20,582 nucleotides of DNA from Pseudomonadota bacterium (lineage in GTDB: Bacteria > SAR324 > XYD2-FULL-50-16 > JAHJRI01): contig JAKSDL010000428.1 in assembly GCA_022360105.1 (NCBI GenBank), positions 1 through 20,582 on the forward strand, given 5' to 3'. Shown one piece after another: positions 14,887 to 20,582 of this stretch (position 1 is the first letter of the stretch; the number at the start of each line of letters is the position of its first letter). The notes under the pieces are model-generated. The model saw only the letters and a list, made by a program, of their open reading frames with translations. It ran no database searches and was not told where the DNA came from. A program made the translations under genes and the position numbers.

Positions 14887-15048
14887 TTCTCCAGGAGTAA
14901 ATCTGTTTGCTTGACTTCCAAAACTCACTTTCCCTAATATCAACAAAGGTATTTGAAATACGATTCTGTTGTAATGACTGCAGTCAAAAGTCAGACCTTT
15001 CTTTAGCAGTCTGTTTCCCGGAAATATAATCTCTTCAAACGATTCCTT
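14887..15048. promoter_or_regulatory. Divergent control region with two perfect palindromes
   Basis: The 162 bp between the reactivation-protein gene and the deacetylase gene holds GTATTT-G-AAATAC at 14949-14961 and TGACTGCAGTCA at 14975-14986, both perfect palindromes. A perfect TATAAT (15025-15030) faces the deacetylase, with TTTAGC (15002-15007) 17 bases upstream as a weak -35. The palindromes suit one or two dimeric regulators controlling both genes. Confidence 0.6.
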
Positions 15049-15801
15049 ATGGCATTCAAAGTCTTTTATCACGATGAGTTTTACGAAGTATACACATCCG
15101 ATCCTGCTGCTGCCAGTGGACGTATGGAAGCAGTTGTTGCCGCTATTAAACCTTTTGTAGAATTCATGCCGATTGAACCAATCTTTGAGGATTATATCCG
15201 GTTGGTACATACGGATGAGCAAATCGAAAGAGTTCGGTGGCAAAAATTACACAGCATAGCATCTTTAGCTGCAGGAGGCGCTTACCAATCAGCGGCACTT
15301 GGATTATCGGAGCCCTGTTTTGCGTTAATAAGGCCTCCCGGTCACCATGCCTCCTCAGGAAACGCCTGGGGATTTTGTTTTTACAATAATATGGCTATAG
15401 CCATCGAAGCATTGAAAAGGGAAGGAAAAATCAAAACGGCTACAATTCTTGACATCGATATGCATTACGGAGATGGCACAGTAAATATCCTAAAAGAAAA
15501 AGATTATGTGGACATTCATAATTTTGAAACCGAAGACCGCGACGTTTACCTGAAAGATGTTGAAACAGTACTCAAAAACTGCTCATCGGATATTATCGGT
15601 ATCTCAGCTGGATTTGATAATCATGTGGAAGACTGGGGAGGAGTTTTGGAAACGGATGACTATACAACGATTGGCAGACTCGTTCTGGAAACTTCACGTC
15701 GAATTAACGGTGGCTGTTTTGGGATACTTGAAGGAGGCTACAACCATGATGTTTTAGGTCAAAATGTGCTCGCTTTAATTAACGGTCTGCAGGGAAATTA
15801 A
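15049..15801 (+). CDS. HDAC-family zinc deacetylase (acetylpolyamine/histone deacetylase-like)
   Basis: This 250-residue arginase-fold amidohydrolase removes acetyl groups from lysine or polyamine substrates. Catalytic residues are visible: the His99-His100 pair in PPGHHA, zinc ligands Asp137 and His139 in DIDMHYGDGT and Asp190 in SAGFDNH, and the transition-state Tyr231 in EGGYN. NNMAIA lies at 113-118. The short length (250 against 300-375) is typical of a compact bacterial subgroup whose N-terminus reads FYHDEFYEVYTSDPAAASGRMEA-like, which supports the ATG at 15049 despite the absence of a ribosome-binding site. The leader after the TATAAT would be only about 12 bases. Natural substrate unknown. 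The stop overlaps the stop of the convergent TerB-like gene. Confidence 0.92.
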   Translation: MAFKVFYHDEFYEVYTSDPAAASGRMEAVVAAIKPFVEFMPIEPIFEDYIRLVHTDEQIERVRWQKLHSIASLAAGGAYQSAALGLSEPCFALIRPPGHHASSGNAWGFCFYNNMAIAIEALKREGKIKTATILDIDMHYGDGTVNILKEKDYVDIHNFETEDRDVYLKDVETVLKNCSSDIIGISAGFDNHVEDWGGVLETDDYTTIGRLVLETSRRINGGCFGILEGGYNHDVLGQNVLALINGLQGN

Positions 15802-16250
15802 TAATTAATGTAAACAGGCGTGGATTCTTCACCCATCTTGATAATGGATTGTTTTTTCTTGTTTAATGCGATAAATTCTCTGCCCCAGCTAATGGTAGCC
15901 TTGGCAATTCCACCCTCAAATCCCAGTTTTCCTGCGATATATTTAAAGTAATCGGTTTCTGCAACTGAAAGCTTGTCGTCTGTTAATGCAACTAACGCCA
16001 AAGACATAAGGATTTTGGTAGCTGTGCTTCGGTCTGTTTTTAAAACCTCCAGTTTTGGCTTTTCCCTGTCTTTTACCATCGTCACGATATCATTAATACT
16101 ATCGACATCTTCAAGGAAACTAATCGACTCACGCAAAACTCCTAATTCAGCGTTTGTCACAATCCCATCAGCGACAATAATGCCGGCAATTGCCTTGGCT
16201 GACCATAACTGAGCGGCTTTTGGAAGATGACTAATAAAACTACCTGACAT
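15798..16250 (-). CDS. TerB-like protein
   Basis: This 150-residue all-helical protein has the internal two-fold pattern of TerB/DUF533 proteins. ADGIVTNAE (27-35) and TDDKLSVAETDYF (90-102) are the two acidic, metal-binding-type loops at the start of matching helices. TerB proteins bind divalent metal at the membrane surface and occur in tellurite-resistance and general stress contexts, but many stand-alone members have no known role. No other ter gene is present, so a tellurite function should not be assumed. The ATG at 16250 is preferred over the GTG at 16253 because AAGGA lies six bases before the ATG. The gene converges with the deacetylase and their stop codons overlap by three bases. 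Confidence 0.82.
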   Translation of the reverse strand: MSGSFISHLPKAAQLWSAKAIAGIIVADGIVTNAELGVLRESISFLEDVDSINDIVTMVKDREKPKLEVLKTDRSTATKILMSLALVALTDDKLSVAETDYFKYIAGKLGFEGGIAKATISWGREFIALNKKKQSIIKMGEESTPVYINY

Positions 16251-16485
16251 CACATATCCTTAAATTAGATGCTAAATCAACTAAATACACTTGCTTGCTA
16301 TGGTTAGCTCAAATTACAACCAATGTCCATTCACCAATGCAAACTAACTAATGGACTAACGAGCATAATCATACCATAATCAGGCCTAGATAACCATATT
16401 GAATACAACACAGTCACAGATTATAGGATTTGGTTTAGTTTTGCTTGGTCCGTAAGTAAGGGCTTCTATTTCGTTTTTGATCGTT

Positions 16486-16581
16486 TTATCAGTTATCGGT
16501 TTGTGGAGCAACTACTTAAAATTGGAAGAGAACAGCGAAACTTTCACCAGAGACCAATAACGGATAACCGATAACTGACAA
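16486..16581. repeat. Inverted heptamer-repeat clusters
   Basis: The right cluster has four degenerate 7-base units in tandem: CCAATAA, CGGATAA, CCGATAA and CTGACAA (16554-16581). The left cluster has the complement-orientation units TTATCAG, TTATCGG and the decayed TTTGTGG (16486-16506). Between them, TCAGTTATCGGTT (16489-16501) and AACCGATAACTGA (16566-16578) are a perfect 13-bp inverted repeat 64 bases apart. The layout resembles dispersed heptanucleotide repeats known in other bacteria. Confidence 0.65.
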
Positions 16582-16623
16582 CTCTGCCATACGGATTTGT
16601 TTGGCGTGGATTAGAGGGTTTGT

Positions 16624-16647
16624 ACATTTTAAGAAAACCTAAAATGT
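16624..16647. repeat. 8-bp inverted repeat upstream of ftsQ
   Basis: ACATTTTA (16624-16631) and TAAAATGT (16640-16647) are perfect inverted arms around an 8-base loop, 80 bp before the ftsQ start. No T-tract follows, so a regulator-binding site is more likely than a terminator. Nothing identifies the binding protein. Confidence 0.4.
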
Positions 16648-16727
16648 GTCATATTTAGTACAGTCCGGAATAATCTGAAGGACGACGATTTGTAAATTTC
16701 AAGTTTAAATAACCGGCACCAAGTTAA

Positions 16728-17546
16728 ATGAGAGACTATCATCCCAAACACAGCGTTCCTCCAAAAACTCAGGTAAAACCCAAAACGGAAAACAAGCGAA
16801 GCCGGGGCAAGCTCATGCTGGTCCTGATGAAAGCAATCCTAACGCTTTCGGTTCTGTCGTTAATTGTCTATTGCTTTACTTTCCTCCCTTCTTACTTAAC
16901 AAAGCCAATCAAGCCACAGTTCATTAGTATTAGTGGAAACCACGTATTAACAACAGAAGCAATTCTGGATTTTTTGCCGCTTTATAAAAACACCAGATGG
17001 TTTGATCTGGACACATTCGAGTTAAGCAGTTTCTTGACCGAGCACTCCTGGATAGAAAAAGCGAACGTTCATCGTCGACCTGATTTGGGGATTGACATCC
17101 ACATCACTGAAGTAAGCCCTGTTGCGTTTTTGAAGGCCCGGGATGAATTGTACCTGGTAAGCAGGGACCTTCAATTGTTATCCTTTGAGAGATCCGGTAT
17201 TGGCAGGGATTTGCCCGTCATTGTTAATGATGCTTTCAAAAGCACTGTTCCGGGAGACTATCTGCCGAATCAGATCTACCAAAAAGCGATCAGGCTGATA
17301 AACCTGTTAAAAAACAATCCTACATTGCCGTTGGGGGCAGTATCTGAGATCAATGTATCCGATCCATTAAACATAATCCTCGTGGTAATGCCCAATGCAG
17401 TCCGGATAAAACTGGGTTCTGACAACTTTGAGGAAAAACTGCTGAACCTGGGGAATGCCATAGATCAGCTGGCAAATGAAGGTGCCAACCTCCGTTATAT
17501 CGATTTGCGTTATAAAAGTGCGGTTGTTTTCAGGAGAAAAGTTTAG
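16728..17546 (+). CDS. ftsQ: Cell-division protein FtsQ/DivIB
   Basis: This 272-residue bitopic inner-membrane protein of the divisome links FtsB/FtsL and early and late division proteins. A basic cytoplasmic tail occupies 1-29, the single TM helix about 30-53, and the periplasmic POTRA domain about 63-131 (FISISGNHVLTTEAI, then the family's WI.KA.V.R..P segment, here HSWIEKANVHRRPDLGIDI). The beta domain follows and ends in NLRYIDLRYKSAVVFRR, the usual FtsQ C-terminus. Length is typical. FtsQ is normally inside the dcw cluster beside murC/ddl/ftsA/ftsZ, none of which is here. There is no strong ribosome-binding site before the ATG. A TPS-type POTRA protein is unlikely given the single TM and C-terminal motif. 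Confidence 0.88.
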   Translation: MRDYHPKHSVPPKTQVKPKTENKRSRGKLMLVLMKAILTLSVLSLIVYCFTFLPSYLTKPIKPQFISISGNHVLTTEAILDFLPLYKNTRWFDLDTFELSSFLTEHSWIEKANVHRRPDLGIDIHITEVSPVAFLKARDELYLVSRDLQLLSFERSGIGRDLPVIVNDAFKSTVPGDYLPNQIYQKAIRLINLLKNNPTLPLGAVSEINVSDPLNIILVVMPNAVRIKLGSDNFEEKLLNLGNAIDQLANEGANLRYIDLRYKSAVVFRRKV

Positions 17547-17570
17547 AACATAAATCTTATTCTTATTCCG

Positions 17571-18221
17571 ATGGTATCACCGGCTCACAGGTTAACCGAT
17601 TTTGAACTATCCTTAAAAAAAGGCCTATACACAGTCGATCGTACTCCATACATTGAAAAATACGAAAAAGCCAATGAACCCTTTGTGATTTGCCTACGAC
17701 CCCGTGGATTCGACAAATGTTTGTTGCTTTCCACCTTGTTTTACTTTTATTCCAACAGATTATCCAAAATCAGTCGAAAACTATTTCATCAGTTATACAT
17801 ATCCAACTTTCAACCAATCATCAGGTCCTCATACTCAATTCTTTACCTGGATTTCAGTTCAATTGCACCGGACAACCCGGTTCGTTTGCAGGCGGACTAT
17901 AAAGCAGCAATCGAATATGCCATTCAGGAGTATTGTCATTTTGAATCTGTTGCAGCAGCAACTCTTTCAGGGCTCACACCGATTCAGCTACTCAGAGAAT
18001 TTTTGAAGACTTATGGTCAGGAAAAACTGTTCGTCCTGATCAATGAATATGACGGATTTCACTATGAAATCTTAGATCCGGCATTAAATCGGTTTGAGTC
18101 GAAGCAAATTGGTAGTAACCCATTAATTGGTGTGTTATACAATGAGCTCAAACAAGCGATTCATTTGGGATGTTTAGGCAGGATATTTGTTGCAGGAACT
18201 GATGATAGCCAGGATCGCTAA
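17571..18221 (+). pseudogene. Truncated, degenerate AAA-ATPase-like protein
   Basis: 216 residues align by eye with the N-terminal half of the AAA-ATPase-like/PD-(D/E)XK family (usually about 500 residues; PF09820 type). The family start D(F)..L...GLYTVDRTPYIEK is present. The P-loop region reads LRPRGFDKCLLLSTL (42-56), where the usual is RPRRFGKSL: the Gly before Lys49 is Asp and the Ser after it is Cys. The Walker B reads VLINEYD (155-161) with Asn in place of the catalytic-metal Asp. The protein ends shortly after the sensor-like IFVAGT and lacks the nuclease-like half. ATP binding is doubtful. It begins 24 bp after ftsQ without a ribosome-binding site. It may be a decaying remnant or a protein kept for another use. 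Confidence 0.7.
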
Positions 18222-18238
18222 TTTGATGATGCGGAAAG

Positions 18239-18270
18239 TAACCGGATTTTTGGATAAAACCCGGTTATTT
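18239..18270. terminator. Possible terminator between convergent genes
   Basis: TAACCGG (18239-18245) and CCGGTTA (18261-18267) form a 7-bp stem with a 15-base loop, followed on the plus strand by TTTATGG. It sits between the stops of the AAA-like gene (plus) and the FMN dehydrogenase (minus), where a shared terminator is expected. The short T-run makes it weak. Confidence 0.4.
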
Positions 18271-18289
18271 ATGGAATTACCTCGCTTTG

Positions 18290-19297
18290 CTAAGTAAGCA
18301 AGGTCATGTCAGCGGATGTGACATCTGCACAACCGGTTAGCACCATTGTCTGTTGCAGCTCTAAAATCAACGAATCGATGTACGAAGCAACGCCTTCTTT
18401 TAGTCCACCCATTGCAGCGACCGAGAACGGCCTTCCTATCATCACGGCGTCAGCGCCCAGTGCAAGCATTTTTAGAACATCTCCACCAGTTCGAATGCCA
18501 CCATCGGCAAGGATATCAATCTGTCCTTTCACATCTTTAGCCGTTTGCTCCAGTATGGATGCAACGCCGGGCGTATGATCCAGCACTCTTCCTCCATGGT
18601 TTGAGATGACGATACCTGCAGCTCCCGTGTCAACCGCTAATTTTGCTGCGTCGGGAGTCATGATTCCTTTCAAGATGAACTTTACAGGAAATTTCCCTAT
18701 GATCTCTTTTAACTTGGTTGAAGATTTGGCTGAAACAGGTCGACCCATTTTTTTCAAGGTAATCAAACCGGCAGCATCGATATCTATCCCTACAACCTTG
18801 GTTCCCGTCTCAACTGCCATTTCCAGTTTTTTGAATAACTCCTCGTCTTCCCATGGTTTGATGAAAGGGATACCGTGACCTCCAAGTTTTTTGATAGCGG
18901 TAAATGCGGATTCATGAATGAATTCCGGAACACCATCACCGGTACATCCAATTGTACCTTTTTCCTGGCAACCGTCCAGAACAGACTGAATATAATCGTC
19001 CTCCGATATTTTGCCTCCCATGTTAAATGACACACCACCAATGGGTGCTGCGATCACAGGAACATCCAAGTCGTAACCAAGCACACTGACTTTTGTTTGT
19101 GGTGAATTGTTGTCATGAATTACTCTCATGTTAAACGAAATGTCTGCCAGTGCCTCAATGTTCGCCTGAAAAGATCGAGCCGTACCTACCCCTCCCATGC
19201 CCGGCACTTCATTTACACAGGCCTTCCCGTTACAAACAGGACAGACACGACAATATCCTTTCATTAGATCTCTGGCTTTATCCCTGGTTTCTTTCAT
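18290..19297 (-). CDS. FMN-dependent alpha-hydroxy-acid oxidizing enzyme with N-terminal cysteine cluster
   Basis: This 335-residue TIM-barrel flavoprotein belongs to the lactate/glycolate oxidase family, oxidising 2-hydroxy acids to keto acids. The catalytic and FMN residues are Lys210, His234 and Arg237 in SNHGGRVLD (232-240), then ADGGIRTGGDVLK and GADAVMIGRPF for the FMN phosphate. The N-terminus reads YCRVCPVCNGKACVNEVPGM: Cys16, Cys19, Cys22 and Cys27 in a CX2CX2CX4C arrangement seen in anaerobe members of the family, which may bind a metal or Fe-S cluster (inference). Its substrate is unknown. The gene stands alone, convergent with the AAA-like gene and divergent from the CoA-binding gene. 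A weak AAAGAG precedes the ATG. Confidence 0.88.
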   Translation of the reverse strand: MKETRDKARDLMKGYCRVCPVCNGKACVNEVPGMGGVGTARSFQANIEALADISFNMRVIHDNNSPQTKVSVLGYDLDVPVIAAPIGGVSFNMGGKISEDDYIQSVLDGCQEKGTIGCTGDGVPEFIHESAFTAIKKLGGHGIPFIKPWEDEELFKKLEMAVETGTKVVGIDIDAAGLITLKKMGRPVSAKSSTKLKEIIGKFPVKFILKGIMTPDAAKLAVDTGAAGIVISNHGGRVLDHTPGVASILEQTAKDVKGQIDILADGGIRTGGDVLKMLALGADAVMIGRPFSVAAMGGLKEGVASYIDSLILELQQTMVLTGCADVTSADMTLLT

Positions 19298-19701
19298 AAC
19301 AGACTCTTTGTTAAGGTTATCAGCATTTCTTTCAGCAAAGTTTTACAAAACAAATGAATCGCCGGCTTTTATTCATCACAATTAAACACTTGCCCGATAC
19401 TGCATGTTTATCTTTAAAAAACCCGTCACTTTATGACATATATCTACCGAAAAATACAATGATTCAGACAGAAATTACTTGATTAACATCTTCAAATGAC
19501 CATTGAAAGACATAGTTTAGATTTTTGGAATAGCGATTAAAATACCTGTGTATCCTTTCTCAAATCCGCTTGCCATGGCTGTTTTGTTTGTGCTTTACTT
19601 CTGCCGGCAAATAGTCAATGCTCGAAGTAACACTGTTTGAATTTGCCAATAAAGGAAATGGATACTCGACAGTTAACACCTTAAATGTAGGAGGAAGTCA
19701 G
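19298..19701. other. Divergent intergenic region before the CoA-binding gene
   Basis: 404 bp with no supported gene. A reading frame that opens at 19618 in the same frame as the CoA-binding gene is better explained by the later start at 19702. Small features are ATGAAT (19354-19359) and ATTCAT (19371-19376) as an inverted pair around a GC-rich loop, and TGCCGGCA at 19603-19610. I see no strong promoter. Confidence 0.5.
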
Positions 19702-20139
19702 ATGCCGTCTAATCATGAACTCTTTTTTCAAAACCAATCCTTTGCTGTCGTCGGACATACCCGCGCAAAAAGTTTTCCCAAGCTCACATTCAAGGGACTG
19801 AAAAAATTAGGAAAAACTGTTTTTGCCATTGATCGCAGTGTGGATGAAATAGAAGGTGAAAAAACGTTCAATGATTTTTCTTCCTTACCGCAAAAAGTAG
19901 ACGCTGTGGTTTTGGAAGTTCCCAAGGAAGAAACTGAAAACTGGATTGCCAGCGCTGCCGATGCAGGCATCAAGGATGTATGGATTCATATGGAAAGAGA
20001 AACGCCGGAGGCGCTTGATCTGGCTAAACAAAAAGGCATGAATGTGCGCACGGGCACCTGTGCTGTGATGTATGTGACGCCGGGTTTTTCATTTCATGCG
20101 ATTCATCGAGGTATCAGGAAGCTGATGGGGAATTATTAG
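19702..20139 (+). CDS. CoA-binding protein (YccU-like Rossmann domain)
   Basis: This 145-residue single-domain protein has the succinyl-CoA-synthetase-alpha-like CoA-binding fold (PF13380 type). AVVGHTRAKSFPK (15-27) is the nucleotide-binding turn, DAVVLEVPKEET (67-78) and VWIHMERETPEALDLA follow, and RTGTCAVMYVTPG (116-128) and the C-terminal HRGIRKLMG complete the family pattern. It binds CoA or acyl-CoA; the cellular role of this family is not settled. An earlier in-frame ATG at 19618 would add 28 residues with no family similarity. I chose 19702 because AGGAGG lies seven to nine bases upstream. A possible terminator follows the stop. An acyl-CoA dehydrogenase is encoded next on the opposite strand. 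Confidence 0.88.
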   Translation: MPSNHELFFQNQSFAVVGHTRAKSFPKLTFKGLKKLGKTVFAIDRSVDEIEGEKTFNDFSSLPQKVDAVVLEVPKEETENWIASAADAGIKDVWIHMERETPEALDLAKQKGMNVRTGTCAVMYVTPGFSFHAIHRGIRKLMGNY

Positions 20140-20184
20140 AAGTCGTGACTTGAAGATCTTCTTTCGAGTGTGGCTTTTAGAAAG

Positions 20185-20233
20185 GTTGAAGCATAGAGCA
20201 AGCATCCATGGGATTTAAGATGCCTGCTTCAAC
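20185..20233. terminator. Nested hairpin between convergent genes
   Basis: GTTGAAGCA (20185-20193) pairs with TGCTTCAAC (20225-20233), and the inner arms GCATC (20202-20206) and GATGC (20219-20223) pair within. An 8-base left bulge (20194-20201) faces one base on the right. On the plus strand a T-rich stretch follows about ten bases later (CTTTATTTTT), so it can serve as terminator for the CoA-binding gene, and less clearly for the minus-strand gene. Confidence 0.5.
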
Positions 20234-20242
20234 ACTAACTCT

Positions 20243-20582
20243 TTATTTTTCCCCAAACGATTCATCAGCGATTTCTATGGCTGCATCGCTACCTAAGGCG
20301 ATAGCTTCCATTTTTCCCAAGGTCACTGGAATGACAGTCTGCATAAAATATTGAGCATTTTTTATTTGTCCTTCATAAAATGCGAGGTCCTTCTTTTTTG
20401 CACCTGCTTCAAGCGCTTCACTAGCGACTACTGCCCTCCAAAGCAAGAACCAGGCGATTAAAACATCACCCATCACCATTAAAAACGGTACTGAATGAGC
20501 AAACGCCACTTTAAATTGGGCTGACATAGCGTTTTTTCCTAGCTCCATGGCAGTGGATTGAAGTTTATTTGCTGCCTCGTCG
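20243..20582 (-). CDS. Acyl-CoA dehydrogenase, C-terminal part (5' end beyond window)
   Basis: The reading frame is open from the right edge, with the last codon complete at 20579-20581. About 112 C-terminal residues are visible: AANKLQSTAMELGKNAMSAQ, then the helical FLMVMGDVLIAWFLLW and FYEGQIKNAQYFMQTVIPVT. This is the extra C-terminal domain (PF12806 type) of the roughly 600-residue FadE-like acyl-CoA dehydrogenases, not the catalytic core. The enzyme would introduce the double bond in acyl-CoA during beta-oxidation using FAD. Catalytic residues lie off the edge. It converges with the CoA-binding gene across a hairpin. Confidence 0.82.
   Translation of the reverse strand, partial: DEAANKLQSTAMELGKNAMSAQFKVAFAHSVPFLMVMGDVLIAWFLLWRAVVASEALEAGAKKKDLAFYEGQIKNAQYFMQTVIPVTLGKMEAIALGSDAAIEIADESFGEK

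Larger units (their letters stand above)
16251..16727. other. Intergenic region upstream of ftsQ with heptamer repeats
   Basis: 477 bp with no credible gene. It contains inverted clusters of seven-base repeats at 16486-16506 and 16554-16581, and a separate 8-bp inverted repeat at 16624-16647. No clear SD precedes ftsQ; the start region AAGTTAAATG is only weakly purine-rich. Confidence 0.6.

Noticed and set aside
14887..15243. Upstream extension of the MetH-reactivation frame (start at 15072 GTG or 15243), overlapping the deacetylase gene
   Set aside because: The extension has no family similarity, lacks a ribosome-binding site, and covers two perfect palindromes and a TATAAT. The ATG at 14886 gives the usual family length.
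15796..15803. Tail-to-tail overlap of the deacetylase and TerB-like stop codons
   Set aside because: The shared bases are only the end of two stop codons (TTAA). Small convergent overlaps are common.
15798..16250. Tellurite-resistance operon
   Set aside because: Only a TerB-like gene is present; no terA, terC, terD or terZ-type gene is near.
19618..19701. 28-residue N-terminal extension of the CoA-binding protein
   Set aside because: No similarity to the family and no ribosome-binding site, whereas AGGAGG precedes the ATG at 19702.

Overview
The window reads as a chromosomal stretch of a Gram-negative, AT-rich bacterium. The outer-membrane and periplasmic proteins at the left end require a second membrane. 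A stand-alone homocysteine methyltransferase domain with a separate B12-methionine-synthase reactivation protein, an orphan HPr, an anaerobe-type FMN dehydrogenase with an N-terminal cysteine cluster, and an acyl-CoA dehydrogenase together suggest an anaerobic Desulfobacterota (deltaproteobacterial) lineage. That placement is inference; no rRNA or other marker gene is present. No insertion sequence, phage gene, tRNA or CRISPR array was seen.

Left block (1-10765, all on the minus strand). The first unit is tetR > RND/MMPL transporter > LolA-like periplasmic protein > DUF1302-type outer-membrane protein, the last cut by the window edge. It looks like a self-regulated system moving a lipid or other hydrophobic molecule across the envelope. 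Its promoter carries a nearly perfect 39-bp palindrome made of two adjacent TetR-type operators. Upstream of it lie the second group of genes: metK (SAM synthetase) > HPr > aroE > CHASE2-adenylate cyclase > homocysteine methyltransferase, with a hairpin terminator just before the tetR promoter. metK, HPr and aroE are tightly packed; the two later genes have longer gaps.

Middle (10766-16250). A 532-bp divergent gap separates metK from a plus-strand pair, a large cytoplasmic TPR protein and mobB (molybdenum cofactor), whose reading frames overlap. Next comes a poorly coding region with a long imperfect hairpin and a possible 66-70-residue secreted small protein. A divergent pair follows: a MetH-reactivation-like protein (minus) and a small HDAC-family deacetylase (plus), separated by 162 bp holding two perfect palindromes. 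The deacetylase ends tail-to-tail, overlapping by 3 bases, with a TerB-like gene.

Right block (16251-20582). A 477-bp gap contains heptamer repeats in inverted orientation. It is followed by an orphan ftsQ, a truncated AAA-ATPase-like gene with damaged Walker motifs, an alpha-hydroxy-acid-oxidase family enzyme (minus), a small CoA-binding protein (plus), and the C-terminal end of an acyl-CoA dehydrogenase (minus) running off the edge.

Functional threads: methionine/SAM metabolism (metK, homocysteine methyltransferase, MetH-reactivation protein) appears three times in separated loci. The most system-like element is the TetR-controlled trans-envelope export cassette.
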